The notes beneath the pieces are model-generated. The model was given only the letters and a program-made list of their open reading frames with translations. It was not told where the DNA came from and did no database searches. Of a DNA stretch of 64,000 bases, positions 54,767-63,892 are shown one piece after another. The translations under genes were made by a program, and so were the position numbers. The stretch spans positions 930,001 to 994,000 of the forward strand of contig NZ_CP108109.1 in the NCBI RefSeq assembly GCF_036199905.1. The letters run 5' to 3'. Origin of the DNA: Streptomyces sp. NBC_00223 (GTDB lineage Bacteria > Actinomycetota > Actinomycetes > Streptomycetales > Streptomycetaceae). Each line of letters opens with the position of its first letter. The first letter of the stretch is position 1.

Positions 54767-55530
54767 CTGGCGCCCCGGGCCAGGGCCCGCCCGATGTCGG
54801 TGGTGATCCGCCCGGCGACCTCCTCCGGCTGGTCGAACAGGTAGAAGTGGCCGCCCGGGTAGGCGTGGATGTCCGACGGACCGGCGGCGTAGGGCCGCCA
54901 GTCGGCGATGGTCTGGTCCTTGGTGGTGAGGTCCGCGAGGCCGTGGAACACCGACAGCGGGGTGTCGAGCGGCGGCCCTTCCCGGAAGACGTAGGTATCG
55001 ACCACGGCGAGGTCCTCGCGCAGGATCTCCACCAGGTACTCCAGGATGTCGGGATCGTCGAGCATCTCCGCGGGCGTGCCACCGAGGTCCTTGACGAAGG
55101 AGATCAGCCGGTCCTGCGACCACAGGTCGCGACGCCCGGCGAATCGCGAGGTGACCTGCCGGGGCGCCACCATCGCGGACACGCCCAGCCACGCCGGCGG
55201 CCGCCGGTGGTGTTCGAGCGCACGGACCAGCTCGTAGCCGACCAGGCCGCCCATGCTGTGCCCGAACACCGCGAACGGCCCCCGGGCCTGTTCGAGGAAG
55301 GCCGGCAGCAGCGCGTCCACCACCTCGTCGGTGCTGCGGCACAGAGGTCGTCCGGCGGACACCCCACGCCCGGGTAGATCGGCGGCAAGCAGCCGCCAGT
55401 GGGCCGGGAAAAGGTCGGCGAAGTGGGTGAAGGCCGCCGAGGAGCCTCCCGCGTGGTGGAGGAAGAAACAGGTGAATCCGGTCGCGGGCGGCCCGTCGGC
55501 GGCCGCCCCCCTCCTGAGGTTCCTGAACAT
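54763..55530 (-). CDS. type II thioesterase (minus strand)
   Basis: 255 aa from ATG 55530 (aaggggaaag upstream). An alpha/beta hydrolase of the NRPS/PKS-associated type II class: FLHHAGGSSAAF near the N-terminus, nucleophile GHSMGGLVGYEL, and the C-terminal His in GGHFYLFDQ. Such enzymes clear misloaded carriers; because the linked A-KR-T protein has no release domain, this one may also release product. It is coupled by overlap to the A-KR-T gene. Confidence 0.93.
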   Translation of the reverse strand: MFRNLRRGAAADGPPATGFTCFFLHHAGGSSAAFTHFADLFPAHWRLLAADLPGRGVSAGRPLCRSTDEVVDALLPAFLEQARGPFAVFGHSMGGLVGYELVRALEHHRRPPAWLGVSAMVAPRQVTSRFAGRRDLWSQDRLISFVKDLGGTPAEMLDDPDILEYLVEILREDLAVVDTYVFREGPPLDTPLSVFHGLADLTTKDQTIADWRPYAAGPSDIHAYPGGHFYLFDQPEEVAGRITTDIGRALARGAR

Positions 55531-55759
55531 CGCAGCCGCACTTTCCCCTTGGCCGATCGGACCACAGCAGCGTAGGAGCAGCGTCCGGCCGCGGACCGGC
55601 GCCGCCGCGGGCGGTTCGGAGGCGGCTTGCCGGACCGCACGCGCCGGGCCCGGGCTCCGGTGCCGGTGTTCCGCCGCCGGAGGTGCCGCTGCCGTCCTGG
55701 TCCGAGCCCTAGCGTTGTCGACCGGAAGCCGACCGGTACGGGCCCATGGATGGTGGCAG

Positions 55760-56539
55760 ATGCAGCTGGAGACCGGTGGCGCGACCGGTGGCCTGGTCGT
55801 GGAGACGCCCTTCTTCTGGCGCGCCCGGCGACGGGACTGCGCGTACCGGTTGATCTGTTTCCCGCACGCCGGGGCCGGGGCCGGGGCGTTCGCCGACTGG
55901 GCCGCGATGCTGCCCCCGTCGGTCGAACTGGTGGCGGTCCAGCTGCCGGGTCGGCAGAACCGGATCACCGAAGCGCCGCCCCAGGACGCGACCCGGCTGG
56001 TGGCGATCCTCGTCCAGGCGCTGCGCCCGGTGCTGAACGGGCCGTTCGCCTTCTTCGGGCACTCGGGCGGCGCGATCCTCGCGTTCGAGCTGGCGAAGGC
56101 GCTGCACGCCCGGGGCGCCGCCCGGGCGGCCCACCTGTTCCTGTCCGGGCAGGCCGCGCCGGGTGCGGCAGGCGGGGCGCCGCAGCTGGCCGGTCTGCCC
56201 GAGGAACGGTTCGCTGCGGAGCTGTCCGCGCTCGGCGGTTTCGCTCCGGAGATCGCCTCCGACCCCGCCGTGATGCGGGACCTGCTGGTCACCCTGCGGG
56301 CGGACTTCCGGCTCTGGGAGAGCCATCCGCTGGAGCCCGGCCCGGTGCTGGACGTGCCGATCACCGCGCTGGGCGGCTGCGACGATCCGCGGGTGCCGGT
56401 GACGGCGGTCGAGGCGTGGCGTGAGCGGACCACCGGGCCATTCCGTTCGCGGTTCCTCCCGGGCGGCCACTTCTATTTCCTCGACCACTGGGCGGAACTC
56501 GCCGGACTCGTCGGCACCACCCTGACCGAGACCCCCTGA
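55760..56539 (+). CDS. type II thioesterase (plus strand)
   Basis: 259 aa from ATG 55760. Same family as the divergent neighbour but clearly different in sequence: ICFPHAGAGAGAFADWAAML, nucleophile in GHSGGAILAFELAK, Asp near GGCDDPRVP, His in GGHFYFLDHW. It starts the plus-strand run with the carbamoyltransferase and SGNH genes. Two type II thioesterases from different subgroups in one small cluster suggests distinct roles, one editing and one releasing. Confidence 0.93.
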   Translation: MQLETGGATGGLVVETPFFWRARRRDCAYRLICFPHAGAGAGAFADWAAMLPPSVELVAVQLPGRQNRITEAPPQDATRLVAILVQALRPVLNGPFAFFGHSGGAILAFELAKALHARGAARAAHLFLSGQAAPGAAGGAPQLAGLPEERFAAELSALGGFAPEIASDPAVMRDLLVTLRADFRLWESHPLEPGPVLDVPITALGGCDDPRVPVTAVEAWRERTTGPFRSRFLPGGHFYFLDHWAELAGLVGTTLTETP

Positions 56540-56563
56540 CCCTGTATTTTTTTGGAGTTGCGC

Positions 56564-58390
56564 GTGTCCGTGCCACCCACCCGCCTGTCCCGGCGTCCCC
56601 GCAGTCCCCGGGTCAATGTGCTCGGGATCGCAGCGGGCTACCACGACTCCTCCTGCTGCCTGTTCCAGGACGGCGTGCTGGTCGCCGCCGCCCAGGAGGA
56701 GCGCTTCACGCGGATCAAGAACGACCGGTCCTTCCCCCGTCACGCACTGCGCTACTGCCTCGCCGAGGCGGGCCTGTCCCTCGGCGACGTGGACTGCGCC
56801 GGCTACTACGAGGACCCGGTGCAGAAGCTGGGCCGCCAGCTGTGGTCGGCGACCGGGCCGGGCCTGTCCGCCGGGCGGCGGCGGGAGGTCTTCGACCGGG
56901 CGACCGCCCCGCTCCCGCAGGAGTCGATCCGCCGGATCTCCGGCTACCGCGGTCCGATCGAGATCGTCGACCACCACCTGTCACACGCGGCGAGCAGCTT
57001 CTTCTGCTCCGGTTTCGAGGAGGCGGCGATCCTCACCGTGGACGGGGTGGGCGACTGGCCGACCACCACGTACGGGGTGGGCCGCGGTCCCGCGATCGAG
57101 CGCTTCGAGCAGGTCGACTTCCCCCACTCGCTGGGCTTCCTGTACAGCGCCGTCACCGGTTACCTCGGCTTCGAGGTCAACGAGGGCGAGTACAAGGTGA
57201 TGGGTCTGGCACCGTACGGCGAGCCCCGCTACGCCGACCGGATCGCCCGGCTGGTCGAGGTGCTGCCGGGTGGTCAGTACCGGTTGGACCTGGCGTACTT
57301 CGGCTTCCTGGACGGCGAGACGATGTACTCCCCGGCGCTCGCCGAGCTGCTCGGGCAGCCGCCGCGCGAGCCGGAGTCCGAACTGGGCCGCTTCCACCTG
57401 GACGTGGCACGCAGCGTTCAGGCGGTGCTGGAGGAGGTGTTGCTGGAGAAGGTGCGTTACCTGCACACGCAGGTGCCCGTGGAGGACCTGTGCATGGCCG
57501 GCGGCGTGGCGCTGAATGTCGTCGCCAACAGCCGGATTCTGCGCGAAGGCCCGTTCGAGCGGCTGTTCGTCCAGCCGGCCGCCGGGGACGCGGGCGGCGC
57601 GGTCGGCGCCGCCGCGGTCGCACATGCCCGGCTGACCGGCGAGCGACCCCGGCAGCAGCGCTTGGAGCACACCTACCTAGGGCCAGCAGCCACCTCGCGG
57701 GAGGTGCACGGTCTGCTGGCGGCGGCCTCCGCCGAGTTCCTGGACTTCCAGGGCCGCGAGGCCGATCTCCTCGAGCACGTGGCGAGCGAACTGTCCGACG
57801 GCAAGGTGGTCGGCTGGTTCCAGGGCCGGATGGAGTTCGGACCGCGTTCCCTGGGCGCCCGCTCGATCCTCGCCGACGCCAGGCACCCCGGTATGCGTGA
57901 CCGGATCAACCGGCTGGTCAAGATGCGCGAGTCGTTCCGGCCGTTCGCGCCCGCCGTGCTGGAGTCCAGGGCCGCCGAGCACTTCGACCTCGACCACCCG
58001 TCAGCCTTCATGCTGGAGACCTGCGCGGTCACCTCCCCGCTGGACCTGCCGTCCATCACGCACGTCGACGGCTCGGCCCGGGTGCAGACCGTGAACCGGC
58101 GCGTCAGCCCGCGGTTCGCGGGGCTGCTGGAGGCCTTCGACCGGCGGACCGGCTGCCCGGTGCTGGTCAACACCTCGTTCAACGTCCGCGGTGAACCAGT
58201 GGTCTGCTCGCCGCTGGACGCCCTGCGGTGCTTCGTCCGCAGCGAGATCGACGTGCTTGTCCTCGAGGACTTCGTCCTGGACCGCAGCGCTGTCCGCGCC
58301 CTGTGGGAACTGGACGACGCGATGCCCGTGCCGATGGGCCGGGCGGACACCGGCGAGGCCGTCGAGCACCTCGTCTACACCCTGATCTGA
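56564..58390 (+). CDS. NodU/CmcH-family O-carbamoyltransferase
   Basis: 608 aa from GTG 56564 with ggag 6 bases before. The N-terminal Kae1-like domain shows GIAAGYHDSSCCLF, AAQEERFTRIKND, DHHLSHAASSFF and LTVDGVGDW, forming the carbamoyl-adenylate site with metal-binding His residues. The C-terminal domain shows FGPRSLGARSILADAR and NTSFNVRGEPVVCSPLDALR. It transfers a carbamoyl group from carbamoyl phosphate to a hydroxyl. The hydroxyl made by the A-KR-T protein is one possible acceptor (inference). Length is typical. It is followed 13 bases later by the SGNH gene. Confidence 0.95.
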   Translation: MSVPPTRLSRRPRSPRVNVLGIAAGYHDSSCCLFQDGVLVAAAQEERFTRIKNDRSFPRHALRYCLAEAGLSLGDVDCAGYYEDPVQKLGRQLWSATGPGLSAGRRREVFDRATAPLPQESIRRISGYRGPIEIVDHHLSHAASSFFCSGFEEAAILTVDGVGDWPTTTYGVGRGPAIERFEQVDFPHSLGFLYSAVTGYLGFEVNEGEYKVMGLAPYGEPRYADRIARLVEVLPGGQYRLDLAYFGFLDGETMYSPALAELLGQPPREPESELGRFHLDVARSVQAVLEEVLLEKVRYLHTQVPVEDLCMAGGVALNVVANSRILREGPFERLFVQPAAGDAGGAVGAAAVAHARLTGERPRQQRLEHTYLGPAATSREVHGLLAAASAEFLDFQGREADLLEHVASELSDGKVVGWFQGRMEFGPRSLGARSILADARHPGMRDRINRLVKMRESFRPFAPAVLESRAAEHFDLDHPSAFMLETCAVTSPLDLPSITHVDGSARVQTVNRRVSPRFAGLLEAFDRRTGCPVLVNTSFNVRGEPVVCSPLDALRCFVRSEIDVLVLEDFVLDRSAVRALWELDDAMPVPMGRADTGEAVEHLVYTLI

Positions 58391-58403
58391 GGAGCGTCCG
58401 GCT

Positions 58404-60539
58404 GTGAACGAGTCCCTGAAGCCGCTGGCCGACCGCCTGGCCCGCGTCCTCGCCACCGAGGACGGTGCAGACCTGGCCCGGCTCCTGGAGACGCTGTGGC
58501 CGTCCCTGACCCGGGCCGGCCACGACACGGCCGCCCGGGCACCCGGGGCCGAGACCGGCGCGAAGGCCGCCGGGGCCGACGGCGTGCGCCGGGTCGGGAT
58601 CTGGCGGGCCGAGGACGGGGGGCGGGCAACGGCCTGGGTCCGGGACGAGGCGCTGCGCGACCAATGGCGGCACTGGGCCTCGGTCGGCAGGCTTCCGGCC
58701 AAGGGGACGCGCCGCCGGGTCGTGCTGATCGGCGAGTCGGTGGCCCGCGGCTACCTCTACGACCCGGCCTACACACCGGCCGGGGTGCTCGCCGCCGTCC
58801 TCGACGCGGCCCGGCCGGACGAGTTCGAGGTGATCGACCTGGCCCGCACTTCCCTCGGCCTGGAGGTCGACGGACTCGCGCTCGCCGCCGAGTCGCTGGA
58901 GCCGGACGCGGTGGTGGTGTTCGGCGGCAACAACTGGCGCTGGACGGCGTCCGGCGAAGCCTCCGAAGCCGCACTGCTCGCCGCCGCCCTCGATGCGGAC
59001 GGCATCCCCGGATACCGCGACCACGCGCACCGCACACTGCGCGAGCGCGCCGAACGGACCGTCGCCGCGATCAGCGCCCGCTACGCCGCCAAGGGCGTCC
59101 CGGTGCTGTGGATCGTCCCCGAGTTCGGCCTCGCCGACTGGCAGGACCCGCTGACCGGGGCGTCCCACCTCCCCGGGGACGGTAATGCCCGCTGGCGCGC
59201 CCACCACGGGCGGGGGCTCGCCGCAGCCGCGGCCGGCGATCCGGCCGCCGCCGCGCAGGAGGCGCACGCCATGCTCGCCCTCGACCGGGGCACCGGCGCC
59301 GCCGCGCACCGGCTGCTCGCCGACGCCGCGCTCGCCGCTGGCGACCCGGCCGCGGCCCGCGGCCACTTGGAGGCGGCCCGCGACGCGTACGTGTGGGACC
59401 CGGCGGTGACCGCAGCGCCGCGCTGCCCGACCCTGGTCCAGGACGCGATCCGAGACACGGCCGCGCGGCACGGCGCCGACGTGCTCGACTGTCGCGAGCT
59501 GTTCGCCGCGCACACCGGCGAGACGGTGCCCGGCAGCCGGCTGTTCCTGGACTACTGCCACCTGACCTCGGAGGGCATCCGGGTCGTCATGGCCGGCGCG
59601 GCCGCCTTCCTGCTGCGGTCGCCGTCCGGTCCGGACCGGTCCTGGCCGGGTCTGCTCGTACTGGCTCCCCTGCCGTCCGTCGCGGCGGAGGCCGAGGCCC
59701 GGTTTCTCGCCGCCGTCCACAACGCGCACTGGTGGCAACCGCGCGAACGCGTCGGGGCGCTGCTCGCCGAGGCCGTCCTGCTCTCGGACCACCTCGAACC
59801 CGTGCTGACGGCGTTCCTGGACCTGCAGGCCACGCGTGCTCCCAAGCTGCTCTGCCCGGCCGCAGAAGACCTCCTGGAGTACGGCTCCGACCAACTGCAC
59901 CACTACTTGTTCGGATACGGCCACCAGCAGCTCGATCCGCTGCTGTCCGACGCGATCACCGAGGTCCTGGCCGGGGTCGGCACCGATCTGGAGCCGGAAC
60001 TCGACAGACAGCGGATCGAGGAGCACAGCGCTGCCCGTCAGGAGGTTGATCTGCTGGACCACTACTACTGCTCCGCGGCCCGCCAACCGTACGAGACGGA
60101 GTGGCTGCTCCCGAGCCCGACCCGGCACGACCGTGACTTCTACCAGGCCTTCGGCGCCCGTTCCGATTTCGTGTTCGTCACGGAGCGGGCCGAGCCCGTG
60201 CGGCTCGCGCTGACCTGCCGGCTCCCGTATCCGGCCGGCCCGGGCGCCGAGGTGACGGTTCTGCTGAACGGCGACCCGCTCGCCTCAGCGCCCTGCGACG
60301 ACACCTGGGCGGCCTTCGACCTCGAACTGAGCGCCGGAACCACGGCCGAGGGGCTGAACACACTGACCTTGGAATGGCCCGTCCCGGCCTTCCCCGGCCG
60401 GCACGGACTCGACGCGATGGCCCGGGACGTGCTGAAGGGCAGGCTGCCCGCGCCGTACTGCCCGTTCGGAGAGGTGCACACGCTCACGGCAGGTCCGGCG
60501 GCGCCGAGGGCAGGTCGCGGCGGCCGGGAATCGGACTGA
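58404..60539 (+). CDS. SGNH-hydrolase-like two-domain protein, 711 aa
   Basis: GTG 58404 with gaggagc right after the previous stop. Residues about 100-390 form an SGNH fold: GES in VVLIGESVARGYLYD (block I), GGNNW (about 174, block III) and DYCHLTSEG (about 383, block V with Asp and His). A helical, TPR-like insert (LLADAALAAGDPAAARGHLE) splits it. Residues 400-711 have no recognised domain, with a C-terminal beta-rich part (AEVTVLLNGDPLASAPCDDT). It may be an esterase or an acyl-transferring enzyme acting on the cluster product. The last 56 bases overlap the convergent MFS gene. Confidence 0.75.
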   Translation: MNESLKPLADRLARVLATEDGADLARLLETLWPSLTRAGHDTAARAPGAETGAKAAGADGVRRVGIWRAEDGGRATAWVRDEALRDQWRHWASVGRLPAKGTRRRVVLIGESVARGYLYDPAYTPAGVLAAVLDAARPDEFEVIDLARTSLGLEVDGLALAAESLEPDAVVVFGGNNWRWTASGEASEAALLAAALDADGIPGYRDHAHRTLRERAERTVAAISARYAAKGVPVLWIVPEFGLADWQDPLTGASHLPGDGNARWRAHHGRGLAAAAAGDPAAAAQEAHAMLALDRGTGAAAHRLLADAALAAGDPAAARGHLEAARDAYVWDPAVTAAPRCPTLVQDAIRDTAARHGADVLDCRELFAAHTGETVPGSRLFLDYCHLTSEGIRVVMAGAAAFLLRSPSGPDRSWPGLLVLAPLPSVAAEAEARFLAAVHNAHWWQPRERVGALLAEAVLLSDHLEPVLTAFLDLQATRAPKLLCPAAEDLLEYGSDQLHHYLFGYGHQQLDPLLSDAITEVLAGVGTDLEPELDRQRIEEHSAARQEVDLLDHYYCSAARQPYETEWLLPSPTRHDRDFYQAFGARSDFVFVTERAEPVRLALTCRLPYPAGPGAEVTVLLNGDPLASAPCDDTWAAFDLELSAGTTAEGLNTLTLEWPVPAFPGRHGLDAMARDVLKGRLPAPYCPFGEVHTLTAGPAAPRAGRGGRESD

Positions 60540-61782
60540 ACAGCAGGATGGTCACCGACAGCGCGAATGCCGCCGTCATGATCCACATGGTGGGGCGAAC
60601 CCCCAGGGCACCGCTCAGCACGCCGCCCAGCAGCGCACCCAGCGGTATTGACCCGTAGTTGAGGAACTGCATGCTGACGGTGACCCGCCCCAGCATCGGC
60701 CGCGGGCAGTATGCCTGCCGGAAGCTGGCCTTGATCACCGCCGCCATGACCACGCCGAACGCCACCAGCAGCGCACCGACCAGCAGAAAGGCCAGCCGGG
60801 CGCCGCGTCCACCCAGCGGGATGAGCAGGGCGAACGCCCCGAAGGACTGGGCGACCAGGAAACCGCGGGCGCTCCCGAACCGGCGGGTCACAAGCGTCGC
60901 CCCGACCGCGCCGAAGACTGCCCCGATCTGTGCGCAGGCCGCGAGTACGCCCGCCGTACCGGCACTGATGCCGATCACGCGCACCATGAAGACCATGAGC
61001 AGCGCCTGGTAGCCCATCAGCGCCAGGTTGGCCACCGCACCGCTGATGGTCATCACCCGCAGGTACGGGTCACGGCCGACGAAGCGCAGGCCCTCGGTGA
61101 TCTCCTGCCGCAGCCGGGTGGTGCGCCGCGCGGACTCGACGGGCTCGCCGGAACCGCGGATCGCGAGCAGGCACAGCGAGGACACCACGAACGACACGGC
61201 GTCCGCGAGCGGGCCGGCCACCGCCCCGACGGCCTGGGCGATCAGGCCGCCGACGCCCGGTCCGAGCACTCCCGCCGCAGCGGCGCCGCTCTGCAGTCTG
61301 GCATTGGCCTCGGTCAGCCGGCCGGGGTCGACCAGCGACGGCAGGTACACCTGGTAGGCGGTCTCGAAGAACACCGCGGCGGACCCGGCCAGCAACGCCG
61401 CCAGCATGAGCTGGCCGATCGTCAGCATCCCGGCCCAGGCCGCGAGCGGGACACTGACGAAGGCCAGCGTCGAGACCAGGTTGCAGACCAGCATGACCCG
61501 GCGGCCGGGCAACCGGTCGACCCAGGCACCGGCCGGCAGTCCGATCAGCAGCCAGGGCAGCCAGGTCAGCGCGGTCAGCGCACTGACTTGGAAGACGCTC
61601 GCGTGCAGCACGGCGATCGCCACCAGCGGAACCGCGATCGCCGACACGCTGCTGCCCAGCTTGCTGGTGGTCTCGCCCACCCACAGCAGACGGAAATCAC
61701 GGTCGCCGAGGATCCCGGCGGGGCCCGGCCCCGACCCGTGTCCCTGGTCCTCTTCCCGGAGTTCGCCGGTCCCCGCGGTCAC
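60484..61782 (-). CDS. MFS-family exporter, 432 aa
   Basis: GTG 61782. It has twelve predicted hydrophobic segments, starting LLWVGETTSKLGSSVSAIAV, and the cytoplasmic motif DRLPGRRVMLVCN between segments 2 and 3. A C-terminal half (FGSARGFLVAQSFGAFALLI) completes the MFS_3 / EntS-like layout typical of exporters of siderophores and peptides. It likely exports the product of this cluster. The gene is divergent from the glutamate mutase genes and overlaps the SGNH gene tail to tail. Confidence 0.92.
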   Translation of the reverse strand: MTAGTGELREEDQGHGSGPGPAGILGDRDFRLLWVGETTSKLGSSVSAIAVPLVAIAVLHASVFQVSALTALTWLPWLLIGLPAGAWVDRLPGRRVMLVCNLVSTLAFVSVPLAAWAGMLTIGQLMLAALLAGSAAVFFETAYQVYLPSLVDPGRLTEANARLQSGAAAAGVLGPGVGGLIAQAVGAVAGPLADAVSFVVSSLCLLAIRGSGEPVESARRTTRLRQEITEGLRFVGRDPYLRVMTISGAVANLALMGYQALLMVFMVRVIGISAGTAGVLAACAQIGAVFGAVGATLVTRRFGSARGFLVAQSFGAFALLIPLGGRGARLAFLLVGALLVAFGVVMAAVIKASFRQAYCPRPMLGRVTVSMQFLNYGSIPLGALLGGVLSGALGVRPTMWIMTAAFALSVTILLFSPIPGRRDLPSAPPDLP

Positions 61783-62088
61783 CGCCCGCCCCGCCGTTGC
61801 GTCCGGCTGGTGGTCACTCCTGGTGGTGTCATGGCTGCCCGACTCCCCTCGAACCCCGGCCCCCGACCGACGGATCCGTCTACCCTACCGTGCGGCGCAT
61901 CCTGGCTGGACGTGCTCAATCCCAGTTCAGCGCACGTGAGTTGCCGTCGGGGGGAGAGGGCGGGTATCTGCCGCCAGGTTGCCGCAGCGACTGCCGATCC
62001 CCCCTTTCCCGGCCTCGTACATTCCAGGGGCTGGCTTGTGACCTTGCCCGTGCCGCCGACGCACGGCATCCACGGAGAGAGACGGCCG
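61783..62088. promoter_or_regulatory. divergent promoter region of the MFS and glutamate mutase genes
   Basis: 306 bases between divergent starts, without an ORF of coding character. The central part (61900-62000) is slightly less GC-rich and is the likely promoter area. I see no clear operator. Confidence 0.4.
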
Positions 62089-62595
62089 ATGCGCAGGACC
62101 CTCCGCCCCGGGCACCCCGACGACCACCGGCTGACCCGGCCGGCCCATGCAGAACGCCCCGGGCCGTCGTGCCGCCCTCCCACCACCGTGGTCACCACCA
62201 CCGCCTCCGACGCCCACGTCTGGAACCTGGTCTACCTGGAACTGCTGCTGACCGAATGGGGCCACCATGTCGTCAATCTCGGTCCCTGCGTGCCCGACGG
62301 CCTCCTGGTGCACCGCTGCCTGGCAGTACGGCCCGACCTGCTCGTGGTCAGCAGCGTGAACGGCCATGGCCGGGACGAGGGGCAGCGGCTCATCAGCCGG
62401 GTCCGTGCCCGCCCGGAACTCGCGGCGCTGCCCGCCGTCATCGGCGGCAAGCTGGACACCGGGGCCGGCGACCGCGCGAGGTCGGCGGCCGAGCTGCTCG
62501 CCGCAGGTTTCGATCTCGTCGTCGACGAGGCCGAGGGCCTGGAGCCGCTCCGGGCCTTCGCCATGGCGGCGGTCGGCACGGGGGAAGCGCCGTGA
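62089..62595 (+). CDS. glutamate mutase small (B12-binding) subunit
   Basis: 168 aa from ATG 62089 with ggagaga upstream. It is a cobalamin-binding Rossmann domain: TASDAHVWNLVYLELLLTEW (the Asp-x-His that ligates cobalt), GHHVVNLGPCVPD, DLLVVSSVNGHG and VIGGKLDTG. The usual DxHxxG reads DAHVWN, as I recall from mutases in other Streptomyces biosynthetic clusters. With the E subunit it rearranges L-glutamate to (2S,3S)-3-methylaspartate. The GTGA overlap couples it to the next gene. Confidence 0.92.
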   Translation: MRRTLRPGHPDDHRLTRPAHAERPGPSCRPPTTVVTTTASDAHVWNLVYLELLLTEWGHHVVNLGPCVPDGLLVHRCLAVRPDLLVVSSVNGHGRDEGQRLISRVRARPELAALPAVIGGKLDTGAGDRARSAAELLAAGFDLVVDEAEGLEPLRAFAMAAVGTGEAP

Positions 62596-63881
62596 CCCGG
62601 TTCCCGGCCGGCCCGTTCGGTGGATTCGTCGCCCGCGCCCAGCAGGAGGGCTGCCTGGTAGTCCAGCCGCGGATGGGCTTCGCGGACCCGGTCCGGATGC
62701 GGGCCGGCCTGCTGGCGGTCCGGGACTGCGCCGCCATGACGGTCGGCACCGTCACGCTCGACAGCTACACCCGGCTGGGCCGGCACCTGGAGGTGCGGAG
62801 GCTGCTGGACCGCGGCGGCGTCCTCAACGGCTACCCGCTCGTCGCGCACGGCCACGCCACCAACCTGGCGATGCTGGACGGCGTCCTGGCCCAGGGCTTC
62901 CCGGTACAGGTCCGGCACGGATCGGCCCTGCCCCAGGACATCGTCACCGCCCTCACCGACGCCGGTCTCGACGCCACCGAGGGCGGACCGGTGTCCTACT
63001 GCCTGCCGTACGGGCGCACGCCGCTGCGCACGTCGGTCCGGAACTGGGCCGAGGGCTGCGCCCTGCTGGACCGGGTCCGCGAGCGCGGTGTCGAACCGCA
63101 TCTGGAGACCTTCGGCGGCTGCATGACCGGCCAGATGTGCCCGCCGAGCCTGCTGGTCGCCCTCAGCGTGCTGGAGGCGCTGTTCTTCCGCTGGCACGGG
63201 ATCCGCTCGCTGTCGCTCAGCTACGCACAGCAGACCGACGCCGAACAGGACCGGCAGGCGGTCGCCGCGTTGCGCGGGCTCGCGGGGCGACTGCTGGGCG
63301 ACACCGACTGGCACATCGTCGTCTACACCTACATGGGCGTGTACCCGCGGACCCGGCCCGGCGCGCTCGCCCTGCTGGAGGAGGCCGCGCGGCTGGCGGT
63401 GCGCACGGGTGCGGCCCGGCTGATCGTCAAGACCGTGGCGGAGGCGCACCGCATCCCGACCATCGCTGAGAACGTGCAGGCGCTGGAGACCGCCGCGCTG
63501 GCCGCCGCCGCCACCCGGCCGGCGCCGCCCGTCGAGGAGGACAACGAGGTGCTGGCCGAGGCGAGCCTCCTGGTCGAGCACGTGCTGTCGCTGGCCGACG
63601 ATCCGGGCGAGGCCCTGCTGGAGGCCTTCGCCCGCGGCCACCTCGACGTGCCGTACTGCCTCCACCCCGACAACCGCGGTGCAAGCCGCAGCTACCTGGA
63701 CTCCGCCGGGTGGCTGCGCTGGTCCCGGGTCGGCGCGATGCCCCTTCCCCCGTCGGCGGAGAGCGGCCGGGGCACCGAGATGACCTCGCGGCTCCTGCTC
63801 GCCTCGCTCAGCCACGTACAGAACCGGTTCGACCGCGCGGCCGCGAGAGGCGCGCGCCCGGCCGGTGTCCGATCTGACTGA
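62592..63881 (+). CDS. glutamate mutase large (E) subunit
   Basis: 429 aa from GTG 62592; open sequence upstream to 61797 belongs to the leader and the small subunit. The TIM-barrel catalytic subunit shows PRMGFADPVRMRAGLLAVRD, LNGYPLVAHG (substrate loop), RHGSALPQDIVTALTDAGLD, EGGPVSYCLPYGRTPLRTSV, GGCMTGQMCPPSLLVAL and LSLSYAQQTDAEQD. In other actinomycete pathways (friulimicin, vicenistatin) this enzyme makes 3-methylaspartate as a building block. Its presence predicts a methylaspartate-derived unit in the product. Confidence 0.94.
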   Translation: MTRFPAGPFGGFVARAQQEGCLVVQPRMGFADPVRMRAGLLAVRDCAAMTVGTVTLDSYTRLGRHLEVRRLLDRGGVLNGYPLVAHGHATNLAMLDGVLAQGFPVQVRHGSALPQDIVTALTDAGLDATEGGPVSYCLPYGRTPLRTSVRNWAEGCALLDRVRERGVEPHLETFGGCMTGQMCPPSLLVALSVLEALFFRWHGIRSLSLSYAQQTDAEQDRQAVAALRGLAGRLLGDTDWHIVVYTYMGVYPRTRPGALALLEEAARLAVRTGAARLIVKTVAEAHRIPTIAENVQALETAALAAAATRPAPPVEEDNEVLAEASLLVEHVLSLADDPGEALLEAFARGHLDVPYCLHPDNRGASRSYLDSAGWLRWSRVGAMPLPPSAESGRGTEMTSRLLLASLSHVQNRFDRAAARGARPAGVRSD

Positions 63882-63892
63882 CTGGAGTACCC

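Noticed and set aside
51050..54844. A 1264-codon plus-strand frame opposite the A-KR-T gene
   Set aside because: The minus strand holds A, KR and T motifs in order; the plus-strand product is a low-complexity mirror.
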